From positions 1 to 64,000 of the forward strand of contig CAKMKJ010000005.1 of NCBI GenBank assembly GCA_927443345.1: a DNA stretch of 64,000 nucleotides. Reading direction: 5' to 3'. The notes beneath the pieces were generated by a model. The model ran no database searches and was not told where the DNA came from. It was given only the letters and a program-made list of their open reading frames with translations. The stretch's first letter is position 1; each line of letters begins with the position of its first letter. Made by a program: the position numbers and the translations under genes. Below are positions 50,966 through 60,492 of the stretch, one piece after another. The stretch is from an uncultured Anaerolineaceae bacterium (lineage in GTDB: Bacteria; Chloroflexota; Anaerolineae; Anaerolineales; Anaerolineaceae).

Positions 50966-51907
50966 TTAATTATACTGAATTGGTTGCACTTTCCGTACCC
51001 TGGATTTTTGTTGGACTGTATTCCCAGGGTAGTAAAACGCCTTCTTTAACTGCCAGGTAAGCGGTCCAGACTGTTTATATCCGTAATATGTTCCAGAAAA
51101 CTGCAACCATCGAAAACGTATAATCTTACCAATAGTCGAAAAATAGCGTTTTGCTTTTATGGCTTCACGTCCATCACTAAGCACATTATGAATGAATAAT
51201 TTAAACAAATCTCGCCTGGTAAATTTTTCCTCTGGGTAAATTTGTTTAAAAGCCATTCCTTCGCGACGGTAGCGGTTAAATATGCCTGCTGTAGATTCGT
51301 TGTGAACGTGAACGACCTCAGCTTCGGCAATATAATGAATGGACGATCCGTTGTCTTGCGCCCATTTTGCCCAGGCTAAGTCTTCAAGCCCCGGCAGGTT
51401 TTCATTATAAGGATGGATCAGCCAAAGTGACCGACGTATGGCTGCATTGGCGTTATTGCAAAAAGGAAAAGGTTGTTGTAAAACCGAATGTTCAGGATAC
51501 CAGGTCTGAAAAATTTGCTGCTCTGAAAAATGTGATGTTTCTGCGCCACGCTGCATGCCATAGGTTAAGGCAACATTTTTATCGCTAAAGGGTGCCAATA
51601 GCGTTTCAAGCCAATCCGGGTAAACCGGAAAAACATGAGCACTAGCCATTACGACTAAATCTGCTTTTGCACGTTCGATGCCCACATTGAGCGAATGACC
51701 AAAAGTAAATTCATGAGGTTCAATATTTACAACTTCAACTGAAAAATCCTTGGTTTCGTCAATGGTTCGATCCGTCGAGCCAGAATCCACCAGGATAATT
51801 TGCACATTTTTGATGGTCTGTTCTGAGAGCCCGACCAACAGCCGCCTGATGTACTTTTCTTCGTTATAGGCACGAATAATTATTGAACATATCGGTTTTT
51901 GAGTCAT
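50966..51907 (-). CDS. Glycosyltransferase family 2
   Basis: A 313-residue GT-A enzyme beginning ICSIIIRAYNEEKYIRRLLVGLSEQ, with LVDSGSTDRT near residue 40 and the ASAHVFPVYPDW block in place of the classical DxD. The RAYNEEKYI and FTFGHSLNVG sequences are typical of a subgroup that transfers rhamnose or related sugars. Its ATG overlaps the stop of the 536-residue protein upstream in an ATGA, so the two are coupled. Confidence 0.9.
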   Translation of the reverse strand: MTQKPICSIIIRAYNEEKYIRRLLVGLSEQTIKNVQIILVDSGSTDRTIDETKDFSVEVVNIEPHEFTFGHSLNVGIERAKADLVVMASAHVFPVYPDWLETLLAPFSDKNVALTYGMQRGAETSHFSEQQIFQTWYPEHSVLQQPFPFCNNANAAIRRSLWLIHPYNENLPGLEDLAWAKWAQDNGSSIHYIAEAEVVHVHNESTAGIFNRYRREGMAFKQIYPEEKFTRRDLFKLFIHNVLSDGREAIKAKRYFSTIGKIIRFRWLQFSGTYYGYKQSGPLTWQLKKAFYYPGNTVQQKSRVRKVQPIQYN

Positions 51908-53514
51908 AGGGCACGCAAAAATTCCCTTTGCAGGAGGATTCCATCTGTAAGGATCTGAATCGTTTCGGAATTTTTAGGTGAAAGTGCTTGAATCTGAAAG
52001 TCTTTTAGAGTCACATAGCCTTTCCAAATGCCGTCATCTTTGAGAAGTTCACCAAAAGAAAGAGAGGTAAGGAAAAGTTGAGCATATAAGAATCGGCGTG
52101 CATTATGAATGAATTTCTCAGGTACTTCAATCTCATCGGCGTTGAGGAATTTTTCGAGCAATTCTAAATATTCATCTTTTCTTGCGGGAAAAAAAGTAGT
52201 TGGAATCTGGGTATAGCGTGCCTTGCCGGCAGTTAACACAGGACGGCCCAGCAAGGTAGCTTCAAGCCCAATGGTGGAGTTGTAATTCATCACAAAGTGC
52301 GAACGGCGGATCAGCTCGTAGGAACTGACAAACTTGTTGGAATCAATGAAGACGATATTTGGCAGTCGCAATAAGCCGCGATTTCTAACCCAATCTGCGA
52401 CACTCTCACGGCTTTCTTTGCCCTTGCGTCCCTCATCAGGATGAGCTCGCAATATAAATAACACTTCAGGATGATCCAAAATGGATTGATAAATACCCTC
52501 GAGCCACTGGAACATATCTGTGAAAAGCGTATTGGCATGCACCTGGCTGGTATCAAAGATCACATTGGAAAAGATTGGCACAATCTTTTTGTAGAGGGCG
52601 ATGCGACCTGCCAATTCAGAATCGAACTGCTGCATTTCAGGCCAAAACTTGACCCCTGCCATAGAGAAGTTGCCTCTGAAGCGGTTGCTCAAGTAGTCAT
52701 CCAGCCGTGTGTTCATTTCTTCTGAAAGATGGAATTCATCTGGAATGTGCATGGGGTAGGCAGTTGCTTCACCATCTGTGAAAAAGGCGGACAAGGGTTG
52801 TATGCCGACCTCATGCGTAATGACACGGATGTCATGTTCGAGACAAACCTGCCTGACGGCAGCCTCAGGAAAGAACATGCCGTTAAACACCACCGCGGCC
52901 TGCGGATTGGATTCTTCGACAAGCCGAGTAAACTGCTGATACACATTCCAGGCGGATTGGATGAAAGAAACCATAAAAGCGCGGGTAAGCGCGTCTTCTT
53001 TCAATGTGTAACGCCGCAGCACCCAACGCAGAGAATTAACAGCCCAGAAACCCAGCGGAAGATCGTGCCAGGTAAATTCGGAACATTTGGCGACGCTGAG
53101 AGTTTCAAGCGCAAAATCAAGCAATTCGTCCGTTTCATACTCAAAATACCAGGCTTTATCACCAGAAAAAAGCGCTTGACTTTGTGAAATGCATTGGGCA
53201 CAGGGGGGTGCCTGGTCAAAATCATCACGGTTGCTTCCCAATATGCAGCGTTGAATGCCTGAATGACACACAAAATGAATCACGGGTATCCCCTGGGCGC
53301 GCAACCCAAGACTCGTCAGTCTGGAATAAGCTGCATTTTGGCTCACCCCACCCAGGCGGGTTGAGGCATTAAAGAACACAACCGGTTGTTTAGTATTGTC
53401 CACTTCAAGAGTGTTGACCTGATGCGATAAATTCTTCCAGCGCTGGCTGCCTAAACGGTGCACCCAACGCTGATGAATAGCATCTTTAAGTCGTAAAGCA
53501 TATTTGAACGCCAA
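51904..53514 (-). CDS. Capsule/teichoic-type GT-B glycosyltransferase-like protein
   Basis: A 536-residue cytoplasmic protein. The C-terminal half has a GT-B-like nucleotide-sugar region: FILRAHPDEGRKGKESRESV near 355-375 and MNYNSTIGLEATLLGRPVLTAGKARY near 420-445, the pattern of capsule-export/KpsS-like and CDP-glycerol-type transferases. The N-terminal half contains a possible metal knot with several cysteines (HFVCHSGIQRC, CAQC). It probably adds a repeated unit or a long-chain linker to the glycan. Gene start lies three bases after the NeuB-like stop. Confidence 0.75.
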   Translation of the reverse strand: MAFKYALRLKDAIHQRWVHRLGSQRWKNLSHQVNTLEVDNTKQPVVFFNASTRLGGVSQNAAYSRLTSLGLRAQGIPVIHFVCHSGIQRCILGSNRDDFDQAPPCAQCISQSQALFSGDKAWYFEYETDELLDFALETLSVAKCSEFTWHDLPLGFWAVNSLRWVLRRYTLKEDALTRAFMVSFIQSAWNVYQQFTRLVEESNPQAAVVFNGMFFPEAAVRQVCLEHDIRVITHEVGIQPLSAFFTDGEATAYPMHIPDEFHLSEEMNTRLDDYLSNRFRGNFSMAGVKFWPEMQQFDSELAGRIALYKKIVPIFSNVIFDTSQVHANTLFTDMFQWLEGIYQSILDHPEVLFILRAHPDEGRKGKESRESVADWVRNRGLLRLPNIVFIDSNKFVSSYELIRRSHFVMNYNSTIGLEATLLGRPVLTAGKARYTQIPTTFFPARKDEYLELLEKFLNADEIEVPEKFIHNARRFLYAQLFLTSLSFGELLKDDGIWKGYVTLKDFQIQALSPKNSETIQILTDGILLQREFLRAL

Positions 53515-53517
53515 GCT

Positions 53518-54387
53518 TTATACCCTGCGCAACTTTTTCTGTGAAGGCAATTCGCTATCATAAACCCGTTTAACACCGTCACCTACTGCTGCTTCAGTAA
53601 CGCGGATATATTTAACCAATCGTTCAAAACCAGCGGGTTCGACAGATGCAGCTTGATCAGATCCCCACATAGCACGGTCAAGGGTGATATGACGTTCGAC
53701 CATGCAGGCACCCAGCCCAACAGCCACGGCGGAAGTTACCAAACCGACCTCATGACCTGAATACCCAATTGGGCAGTTAAAAATGTCCCGCAAGGTTCCT
53801 ATCATGCGCAAATTTAACTCGTGCGGATCACAGGGATATGCACTGGTAGCATGCGTGATGGCCAGATTATCTTCACCTATCACTTTAATCGCTTCACCAA
53901 TCTGATCCATGGTAGACATGCCAGTGGAAAGGATCAGGGGTCTTCCGGTAGAACGTAGATGTTTGAGAAGCTTGTGGTCAGTTAATGAAGCAGATGGAAT
54001 TTTGTAGCAGATGGGATTGAATTGTTCCATGAAATCAACAGCTTCTTCATCCCAAACGGAAACAAACCAATCGATGCCTACCTCTTTGCTATAACGATCA
54101 ATCTCTGCATATTCTTTTTCGCCAAACTCGGTTTTATAGCGATAATCCAGATATGAGATATAACCCCAGGGTGTTTCACGCATTTGTCCGCGTTGTTCGG
54201 GTGGCACACACAGTTCGGGAGTACGTTTCTGAAACTTCACCGCATCCACACCGGCATGTTTTGCCGCGTCGATTAATTTCTTTGCGTTTTCAATGCTCCC
54301 ATTATGATTGATGCCTGCTTCAGCTATGATGTATGCAGGATGCCCGTCACCCACCATTTTATTACCTATACGGATTTCTCGTTTCAT
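53518..54387 (-). CDS. N-acetylneuraminate synthase family protein (NeuB/SpsE-like), SAF domain absent
   Basis: A 289-residue TIM-barrel enzyme. Blocks IIAEAGINHNGSIENAKKLID near residues 19-39, VDAVKFQ, STGMSTMDQI near 152, THATSAYPCDPHELNL near 175 and ERHITLDRAMWGSDQAASVEP near 230 are the NeuB catalytic core that condenses phosphoenolpyruvate with an amino-sugar. Usual NeuB proteins are about 340-350 residues and end in a SAF/antifreeze-like domain that caps the active site of the partner subunit; this one stops after the barrel. It makes a nonulosonic acid or a related sugar acid. Activity without the SAF domain is uncertain. Confidence 0.9.
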   Translation of the reverse strand: MKREIRIGNKMVGDGHPAYIIAEAGINHNGSIENAKKLIDAAKHAGVDAVKFQKRTPELCVPPEQRGQMRETPWGYISYLDYRYKTEFGEKEYAEIDRYSKEVGIDWFVSVWDEEAVDFMEQFNPICYKIPSASLTDHKLLKHLRSTGRPLILSTGMSTMDQIGEAIKVIGEDNLAITHATSAYPCDPHELNLRMIGTLRDIFNCPIGYSGHEVGLVTSAVAVGLGACMVERHITLDRAMWGSDQAASVEPAGFERLVKYIRVTEAAVGDGVKRVYDSELPSQKKLRRV

Positions 54388-54469
54388 GAAGTTCTCCTAA
54401 TTAGAGATTATTTCGCTTATATTGGGTGAAGCCAGATGGACGCTCAATGAAGCGTGTTGGAAGTAACGA

Positions 54470-54910
54470 TCACTGCAATTCTTTGTACATAAATACTACA
54501 TGCTCAGCCACTACATAACCCCTTTTTTCATAAAACTTCTTCGCAGGATGATGTTTATTTGTAAGTAAGGTTACCCCTCCCAATCCTAACTCCTTTGAGA
54601 GTAGTTCCGCTTGATCCATTAATATCTTTCCACAACCATGAGATTGTCGATCTGGTTTTATGAATAATTCATCAATGTATATTTCATCGTTCGTCCACCA
54701 GACTTTTCGATGTGCAAACATAGCACCCACTATTTCATTGTCTTCTTCGAGTACAAATCCTATAAAATTATGGTTCGACATAAATTCTGCCAGATACTTG
54801 TTTCCAGATTCTTCAGTCCATCGATTGTTCCACGGTGGTGGATTATAGGTTGCTATCAACAACTTTACACACGCATCAATATCGTCGAGAAGCAGTTTTC
54901 TTATCTTCAC
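54470..54910 (-). CDS. GNAT family N-acetyltransferase
   Basis: A 146-residue acetyltransferase starting MKIRKLLLDDIDACVKLL. The acetyl-CoA-binding loop is RQSHGCGKILMDQAE near residues 92-106 and the family-typical NxxAxxFYEKxGY is KHHPAKKFYEKRGYVV near 120-135. Gaps of 82 and 178 bases on either side, and codon use that looks more AT-rich than its neighbours, set it apart from the tight operon around it. It may N-acetylate an amino-sugar precursor, or be an unrelated insertion. Confidence 0.88.
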   Translation of the reverse strand: MKIRKLLLDDIDACVKLLIATYNPPPWNNRWTEESGNKYLAEFMSNHNFIGFVLEEDNEIVGAMFAHRKVWWTNDEIYIDELFIKPDRQSHGCGKILMDQAELLSKELGLGGVTLLTNKHHPAKKFYEKRGYVVAEHVVFMYKELQ

Positions 54911-55088
54911 TTCAGATTTCCTCTTCTAATACACACACTGACTCTTGAGTTTCAATTATCAATAATACTCTTGCAGCGGTTTTTATAGCATTCTTGCAAA
55001 AAGCCTAACCTGGATTATCGACCATTAATTTGATCCAGGTCATACTTAATAAACGCTTACGGTAGATAATTCGCGTCAACAGGAAACC

Positions 55089-56318
55089 CTATTGTAACCG
55101 AGACAATAAAATATCACAAAGTTCCCTGACGGCACCATGACCGCCATTAAGGGTGAGCACAAGGTCAGCTTGACGGGCCACCTCCGGGTGAGCATCTGCC
55201 GGGGTAACGGTATACCCTACCATCGGAAAGCACGGCAGGTCATTAGTATCATTGCCCATATATATGACCTCAGTGGATGTGAGCCCTTTTTCAATCATCA
55301 CTTTTTTTAGAGCAGCGGCTTTGTCATCCACGGCTTGCATGACCGGCACTTGCATTTTTCGACAGCGTGCTTCAACCACAAGATTACGTTCCTTTGAGAT
55401 CACCAGACACTCAACGCCAGTCTTTTCTCTGAGAATGGAAAGCCCCAGGCTGTCACTGCGATTGGCAGCGATGCTTTCTTCACCTTTGTCGTTAACCCAA
55501 ACGCGGTTGTCAGTCAATACGCCGTCAAAATCCATCACCAGCAGCGAAATATTTTCTGGCAACGAACGGCGCTGGTTTGCAGGGTCGACCATCAGCAGAC
55601 AGCCTTCTTTCACCAATTGTTCTCCCTGATGCCAGTCACGCAGGTTGTCTAAATCCACGGTGAAGCGTGGATCCATAATAAGAGGCATAATCACTTTACC
55701 GCTCATCGAGTTTTGATCAACAATCGCCCGAGGCCGAATGGCATCAATGTGACCAATTTGCCAGTAGGCTTTGGGCAATTTTTGCCGAGGTGCGTTATAG
55801 GCTTCAGAAATACCGTCAACGCCAAGCAATGGAGACATGGTGCCGCTGGTAGTATCTATCAGCCACATTTTATAAGGACATTGATCTGCTTCAACCACAC
55901 CGCGTACAGAATCCGCATCGGGATGAGACAGCAGCATATTGACGGCATCATCCACACAGGCAAGCGGACGCACCGGAGAAGTTGGGCGTAATTGAACGAC
56001 CACATCGGGAACGTAACCTTCGTTTTCTTTAAGCCAGGAGAGTACATGCTGAAAAACCGGCAAGTCGGTGGTGTTATCCTGGGCGAATTCAGCAGGCCGC
56101 AAAAAAGGTGTTTCAGCACCGTACTGCCGAGCAACAGCCGCAATCTCTTCATCATCCGTGGAGACGATGGTGCGTGTGACCAGTTTGGATTGAGTCGCAG
56201 CCACAATACTATAAGCGATTAGCGGATAACCGGCAAAATCTTTGATGTTTTTGCGGGGGATACCCTTTGAACCCCCACGTGCCGGGATGACCGCCAAAAC
56301 CTCAAGCTTCGTTACCAT
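55089..56318 (-). CDS. Fused CMP-acylneuraminate cytidylyltransferase / KdsC-like HAD phosphatase
   Basis: A bifunctional protein of about 409 residues. The N-terminal domain (about 1-225) is a cytidylyltransferase with AVIPARGGSKGIPRKNIKDF, VVQLRPTSPVR near 110 and the TVDLDNLRDW end. The C-terminal domain (about 245-405) is a KdsC/YrbI-type HAD phosphatase: LLVMDFDGVLTDNRVWV with the nucleophile Asp, VISKERN, and GNDTNDLPCFP. Such fusions couple dephosphorylation of a nonulosonic acid 9-phosphate to its CMP activation. The ATG at 56318 (or 56327) overlaps the stop of the SDR gene, so they are coupled. Both domains appear intact. Confidence 0.92.
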   Translation of the reverse strand: MVTKLEVLAVIPARGGSKGIPRKNIKDFAGYPLIAYSIVAATQSKLVTRTIVSTDDEEIAAVARQYGAETPFLRPAEFAQDNTTDLPVFQHVLSWLKENEGYVPDVVVQLRPTSPVRPLACVDDAVNMLLSHPDADSVRGVVEADQCPYKMWLIDTTSGTMSPLLGVDGISEAYNAPRQKLPKAYWQIGHIDAIRPRAIVDQNSMSGKVIMPLIMDPRFTVDLDNLRDWHQGEQLVKEGCLLMVDPANQRRSLPENISLLVMDFDGVLTDNRVWVNDKGEESIAANRSDSLGLSILREKTGVECLVISKERNLVVEARCRKMQVPVMQAVDDKAAALKKVMIEKGLTSTEVIYMGNDTNDLPCFPMVGYTVTPADAHPEVARQADLVLTLNGGHGAVRELCDILLSRLQ

Positions 56319-57130
56319 GCTGTCCATCCCCCATCGACGACAAGATTGGAACCGGTCATGTAGGATGAAGCGTCAGAAGCCAAAAAGAGCAAAGCACCGC
56401 TCATTTCATCGCGGTGAGCCATTCTGCCCAAGATCGCATGTGATGAATAATTTTTTACGAATTGCTCATCGTTGTTGTTTTCGACCCCGCCAGGGGTTAA
56501 AGCGTTGATCCGAATTTTGGTATTGGCGTAATAAGCAGCCAGATAGCGGGTAAAGCCTAAAATACCAGCTTTGGTGACCGAGTAGAAAACAGGTTTGTAA
56601 GTGAGCTGTTTGCCAACGCCTTCGTAGATCCGCTGGTCGGGGCCGACCAGCCCATAAGTGGAACACAAGTTAATGATTGATCCGCTGCCCTGCTTGACCA
56701 TCTGTCGAACGGCAGCTTGAGAAACAAGGAAGGGGCCGGTCAAGTTAACTGACAAACCATCCTGCCAAAAATTGAGGGGGTAGTCTTCGAACGCATTATT
56801 CATCACCTGAGGATGTTCAGGGTCAACTTTTGGATCAAGTGCCGCGCTGTTAACCACCACATCCAGGCGGCCTGTCTCGCTGACAATCTGATCCACCACC
56901 TGTTGAATTGAAACAGGATCAACGACATTGATTACCACAGGACAGATGGAAGCACTAACTTCTTGTAACAACGGCAGCGCTTTTTCGATAATTTCAATTT
57001 TGTAATCTGCCAGATAAACTGTAGCACCGGCTTCTGCCAGAGTTCGGCAAAACTCCTTGCCTAATAAACCTGCCCCACCAGTGACCAGAGCTGTTTTGCC
57101 AGCCATGGAAAATTTATCATATATGGTCAT
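56312..57130 (-). CDS. Short-chain dehydrogenase/reductase
   Basis: A 272-residue SDR. TGGAGLLGKEFCRTL near residues 17-31 binds NAD(P), NSAALDP lies near 93, and the catalytic residues are in NLCSTYG and YSVTKAGILGF near 150-185; an insert of about 15 residues sits between the Ser and Tyr blocks. It ends in LVVDGGWTAW, the usual SDR C-terminus. It is coupled by overlap to the NeuA-HAD fusion and lies 16 bases after the Gfo/Idh gene, so it should act in making the same sugar. Confidence 0.92.
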   Translation of the reverse strand: MTIYDKFSMAGKTALVTGGAGLLGKEFCRTLAEAGATVYLADYKIEIIEKALPLLQEVSASICPVVINVVDPVSIQQVVDQIVSETGRLDVVVNSAALDPKVDPEHPQVMNNAFEDYPLNFWQDGLSVNLTGPFLVSQAAVRQMVKQGSGSIINLCSTYGLVGPDQRIYEGVGKQLTYKPVFYSVTKAGILGFTRYLAAYYANTKIRINALTPGGVENNNDEQFVKNYSSHAILGRMAHRDEMSGALLFLASDASSYMTGSNLVVDGGWTAW

Positions 57131-57146
57131 GCGATACCTCCAAAAT

Positions 57147-58133
57147 TCAGTTTAATTGCACTTTTTGGCCCGAACTTGCAGAACGATGGATGGCTTCAGT
57201 AAGCTGAATAGCTGCTATACCATCTTCCAGGCTGCATATCGGGGATGCTTTTTGATTAACAATATCAAGAAAATGGCGCGACTCATCCATGAAGAGGAAG
57301 TTTCGCTCAAAACCTGCGGGCAGTGAAGATTCAATCCATTGTTCAGTGTTGGGTTGAAAACATTTCGCGATCCCAGTGGCGTTGTCCCAGGTAATTGAGC
57401 CCTCTGTACCAATAATTTGCAAAGTGTGCTGACCGGGGCGCTGCACGTAATCTACATGCGTGGATGAGAGTACACCGCTCTTGAAGTGCAATCCAATTTC
57501 AGCCGTATCGTCCACTTCAAGACCGAGGGCAAAATTGGAAGTGTTCGCCCAAAGGGATTCCACCTCGCCAAACAACCAACGCTGGTAATCAAGGGGGTGG
57601 CAGAGCGTGTTGACCACTCCACCACCGAGGTCTGCACGGGCAGCATAACTCTGACGGTAATCTTCCCATGGATGCCAACCCGGCATATATTCACCCCAAT
57701 GCGCACGGCTCGTAACGGGTCTTCCGATAAAGCCTTCATCCAACCATATTTTGATCTGTTGCAGACCGGGGTGAAAACGGAACTGATAACCTACCAACAA
57801 CTGTCCTCCGCCTTGTTTCAAGGCGGACTGAAGTTCATCAATACGCGCCATGCTGTGCGATACAGGTTTTTCCATCAAAATGGAGCAGCCTGCTTTTGCA
57901 GCCGGAATGGCGACATCCAAATGCAGTGAAGAGGGATTGGAGATGACCACGGCTCGGGGATTGTGCGCCAGGGCAGCTTCAATGTTAGTCTCAACGGGTA
58001 AACCTTTGATATCGTCATCGGGTAAGGTCGAAAGATGAGAACGCAGCAACACAAAATCTGTCTCGCCCAAGGCGCGCAGATTGTTGAGATGTCTTCGTCC
58101 GATTGAACCAAAGCCTGCAATTAATATTTTCAT
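57147..58133 (-). CDS. Gfo/Idh/MocA family oxidoreductase
   Basis: A 328-residue NAD(P)-dependent sugar dehydrogenase. The Rossmann motif is GFGSIGRRHLNNL near residues 7-19, and the conserved EKPVSHSMARIDEL near 91 includes the catalytic Lys. The substrate domain has the HWGEYMPGWHPWEDYRQSYA and GGGVVNTLCHPLDYQRW blocks typical of members in sialic-acid-like and amino-sugar loci, where they oxidise C3 or C6 of a nucleotide sugar. The start ATG is well placed and the neighbour is 58 bases upstream. Confidence 0.92.
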   Translation of the reverse strand: MKILIAGFGSIGRRHLNNLRALGETDFVLLRSHLSTLPDDDIKGLPVETNIEAALAHNPRAVVISNPSSLHLDVAIPAAKAGCSILMEKPVSHSMARIDELQSALKQGGGQLLVGYQFRFHPGLQQIKIWLDEGFIGRPVTSRAHWGEYMPGWHPWEDYRQSYAARADLGGGVVNTLCHPLDYQRWLFGEVESLWANTSNFALGLEVDDTAEIGLHFKSGVLSSTHVDYVQRPGQHTLQIIGTEGSITWDNATGIAKCFQPNTEQWIESSLPAGFERNFLFMDESRHFLDIVNQKASPICSLEDGIAAIQLTEAIHRSASSGQKVQLN

Positions 58134-58191
58134 TTAATGAATTTCCTGTAACACTGATTATAAATCAGGTACTGAATCTTGCTTTTTTCAT

Positions 58192-59628
58192 TTAAAGCAG
58201 AGAGGCCAGGTATTCACCTGTGCGTCTGCCAGCACTGCCATCCACAAAAGTAACTTCTTCTTTGATAAATTTTACGCGTTGATCAGCGTGGAGTGAAGCA
58301 TCTGATAAATAGGCATTTAAATGTTCTTTAAGCTGCCCGGCATTAAAAGCCACACGACCGGCATGGGCTTGTCTGAAACGCTGATGAGTGGGCCAGTCTC
58401 CGATCTTTGAAAGGTCAAGCGAGAATTTAAATCGCTTGTTCCAACCGCCTGGGGTGTCGATACATACGCTGACTATCGGGCGGTTATGGATGGCGGTTTC
58501 AACACACATGGTGGAATAAACGGTGGTAAAGACATCTGAATAGGCCATCATGGAGGTCTTTTCCGGCATATCCTCGCCGGAGTAATAACCCAAATCGCCA
58601 CCCAGCGCAACTGGTTCCACCACATGGACGTTGGACAGGTTGCGTGCCAGGTCTCGAACTTTTTCGCGTTCACCAGCGAAGAGCGGCTCATCCATAAAAT
58701 GGTTGGGATGCAAGCGGATCAGCAGTTGACTGGGCTCTGAGAGTTCATCCCCAGAGACCAACTTGGCCAGCGCTTCAATGTTGAGATAGTTGGGTGAAAA
58801 AGTGATGAAACTGGAGGCGTAAGTGATCAATTTGCGATTAGGATCAAGATGGTGAAGCCTGAAGTAATCATCGCGCGGAATCAACCATTCCTTGCGGAAG
58901 TAGCCGTCATATGAGGGATTGCCGCCAATATTCACCTTGGCAGGATCCCAATCGGAACCATCCACCAATTCCTGTTTCTGAATTTCAGACCAGCAGGTTA
59001 CAAAGTCTAAAGGCGCAGCGGGCACACCATAACTGCTGGGATTATCCCAGCCGACGATCACGGCGCCGGTTTTGATGCCGCGTTTGACTGATTCACGCAG
59101 TAGATAGCGGTCATTACGCCACCCATAAGTGGCAGAAACCACCAGGTCTGGCTGATATTTTTCGAAAAGGTCATCATAAATTGCGGGAGTGAAACGCATC
59201 TGCCACTTCACCAGACATTTTCGGGCAGCCTTTGAATGGCGCATCAAGCTGATGACCATCTTTGCTAAAGCGACAACGACCTTTTGAGAGCCTTGAGCCT
59301 CAGCATCAACCTGCATGATGTGGCTGTCCATGGCTTCGGTGTTTATACGGTTCGATGTGCCGACGCGCCGCACAAAATTGGACCAGTACTGCAAGCCGGG
59401 GCTTACCTCTGAGGCATATTTTGAGCAAGCTTTGAAGCGTAATCCTTCTACGATCATACCGGGCATGCCAAAGCGGCTGCGCAGTTGATCAACCAGACCG
59501 TCATCAGTCAGGACGACGACGCGGACGCCCTTTTCAACCAGGGTTTTCACCACGTCGCTTTGCAAGAAGTAAATAATAGCCAGCCCGTGATCAGCGCTGA
59601 TAAAAACAGTTTTTTGTGCTTCAGTCAT
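58192..59628 (-). CDS. GT-B-like protein, CDP-glycerol/capsule transferase related
   Basis: A 478-residue cytoplasmic protein. It starts KTVFISADHGLAIIYFLQSDVVKTLVEKGVRVVVLTD, a Rossmann-like strand-helix unit, and has VIVGWDNPSSYG near 190, LIRLHPNHF near 305 and YSTMCVETAIHNRPIVSV near 385, the last being the donor-binding block shared with CDP-glycerol and capsule transferases. Function as a glycosyl- or glycerophosphotransferase is likely, but no specific family name is supported. Its stop is 58 bases from the Gfo/Idh gene and its ATG overlaps the methyltransferase stop by one base. Confidence 0.6.
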   Translation of the reverse strand: MTEAQKTVFISADHGLAIIYFLQSDVVKTLVEKGVRVVVLTDDGLVDQLRSRFGMPGMIVEGLRFKACSKYASEVSPGLQYWSNFVRRVGTSNRINTEAMDSHIMQVDAEAQGSQKVVVALAKMVISLMRHSKAARKCLVKWQMRFTPAIYDDLFEKYQPDLVVSATYGWRNDRYLLRESVKRGIKTGAVIVGWDNPSSYGVPAAPLDFVTCWSEIQKQELVDGSDWDPAKVNIGGNPSYDGYFRKEWLIPRDDYFRLHHLDPNRKLITYASSFITFSPNYLNIEALAKLVSGDELSEPSQLLIRLHPNHFMDEPLFAGEREKVRDLARNLSNVHVVEPVALGGDLGYYSGEDMPEKTSMMAYSDVFTTVYSTMCVETAIHNRPIVSVCIDTPGGWNKRFKFSLDLSKIGDWPTHQRFRQAHAGRVAFNAGQLKEHLNAYLSDASLHADQRVKFIKEEVTFVDGSAGRRTGEYLASLL

Positions 59629-60479
59629 CAGGCTTTCTTTCGCAGCACCACGAGATAACCAACTGGCGCAGGGTTGGGTTGAGAGTGAGTATCAGCAATA
59701 AACCCTTTGCGGGTGACCTTGCCAAACCAGTTGACCAGGCGTTGAATAACGAAAACCAATGCTCTGGCAAGAAATTGTTGAGGTTTGGATTGCGTTTTGA
59801 TGGAATATTGCCAGGCATTGCCAAGACTTTCATTGAGCAAATATTGGGTGTCGTAATAACCTTGCAGACTCTCGACCTTTAAACCTGCATCCGCGGCCAT
59901 TTTTTCGATGAAATAAGGTGTATAGCGGGCGAAATCGAAGGGTGCTTGATGCACTTTGAGCAGAAAAGGAACAGTAATCACCACACTGCCGTTTGCAGTA
60001 ACAATCCGCTCAATGGATTTCAAGAGGTTTTGGCTCTCGTAAACATGCTCGAGCACATTCATCAGAACAACAACATCAAATGCATTGTCTCTGAACGGAT
60101 TTACCGCACCAAGATCAGCGACGAGATCCACTTCGGCGTAAGGCACAATATCAAGAGAATAATAATGACGACCCTCAAATATGTCGGCGAAATCGCCATG
60201 TCCTGCGCCAACATCCAGAATTTTCGCGTCAACTGGTAACTTGCTAACGAAAGCGTTGAGGAACTTCCAGTTGGACTTGCGCCAGGCAGTGCCTTGATCA
60301 GGGCCGCGTTCTACCTTCTCCCAGGGTTCAATGGTAGCAGGGACGTCAGTAAAGAGCGGGATGCCCTGCACCATTCTGGCATTGAATCCGCATTTTGTAC
60401 ATTGCAGAGAGTCACCGGATTCGCTCAATGCCGAACGGCATTGAGGACAATTCATAAGGTCAAGGAGTTCTTTTTTCAA
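59628..60479 (-). CDS. SAM-dependent methyltransferase with N-terminal zinc ribbon
   Basis: A protein of about 284 residues. A Trm112-like zinc ribbon (NCPQC...LQCTKCGF, residues 9-30) precedes a class-I methyltransferase with motif I ILDVGAGHGDFADIF near 80 and VVLMNVLEHVYE near 130. Such proteins methylate sugars or lipid carriers in glycan loci. The TTG at 60479 follows AAGGA after the stop of the GT2; the ORF-track ATG at 60524 overlaps that gene by 32 bases without a ribosome-binding site, and either is possible. Confidence 0.88.
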   Translation of the reverse strand: MKKELLDLMNCPQCRSALSESGDSLQCTKCGFNARMVQGIPLFTDVPATIEPWEKVERGPDQGTAWRKSNWKFLNAFVSKLPVDAKILDVGAGHGDFADIFEGRHYYSLDIVPYAEVDLVADLGAVNPFRDNAFDVVVLMNVLEHVYESQNLLKSIERIVTANGSVVITVPFLLKVHQAPFDFARYTPYFIEKMAADAGLKVESLQGYYDTQYLLNESLGNAWQYSIKTQSKPQQFLARALVFVIQRLVNWFGKVTRKGFIADTHSQPNPAPVGYLVVLRKKA

Positions 60480-60492
60480 GCGTCTTTTCCTT

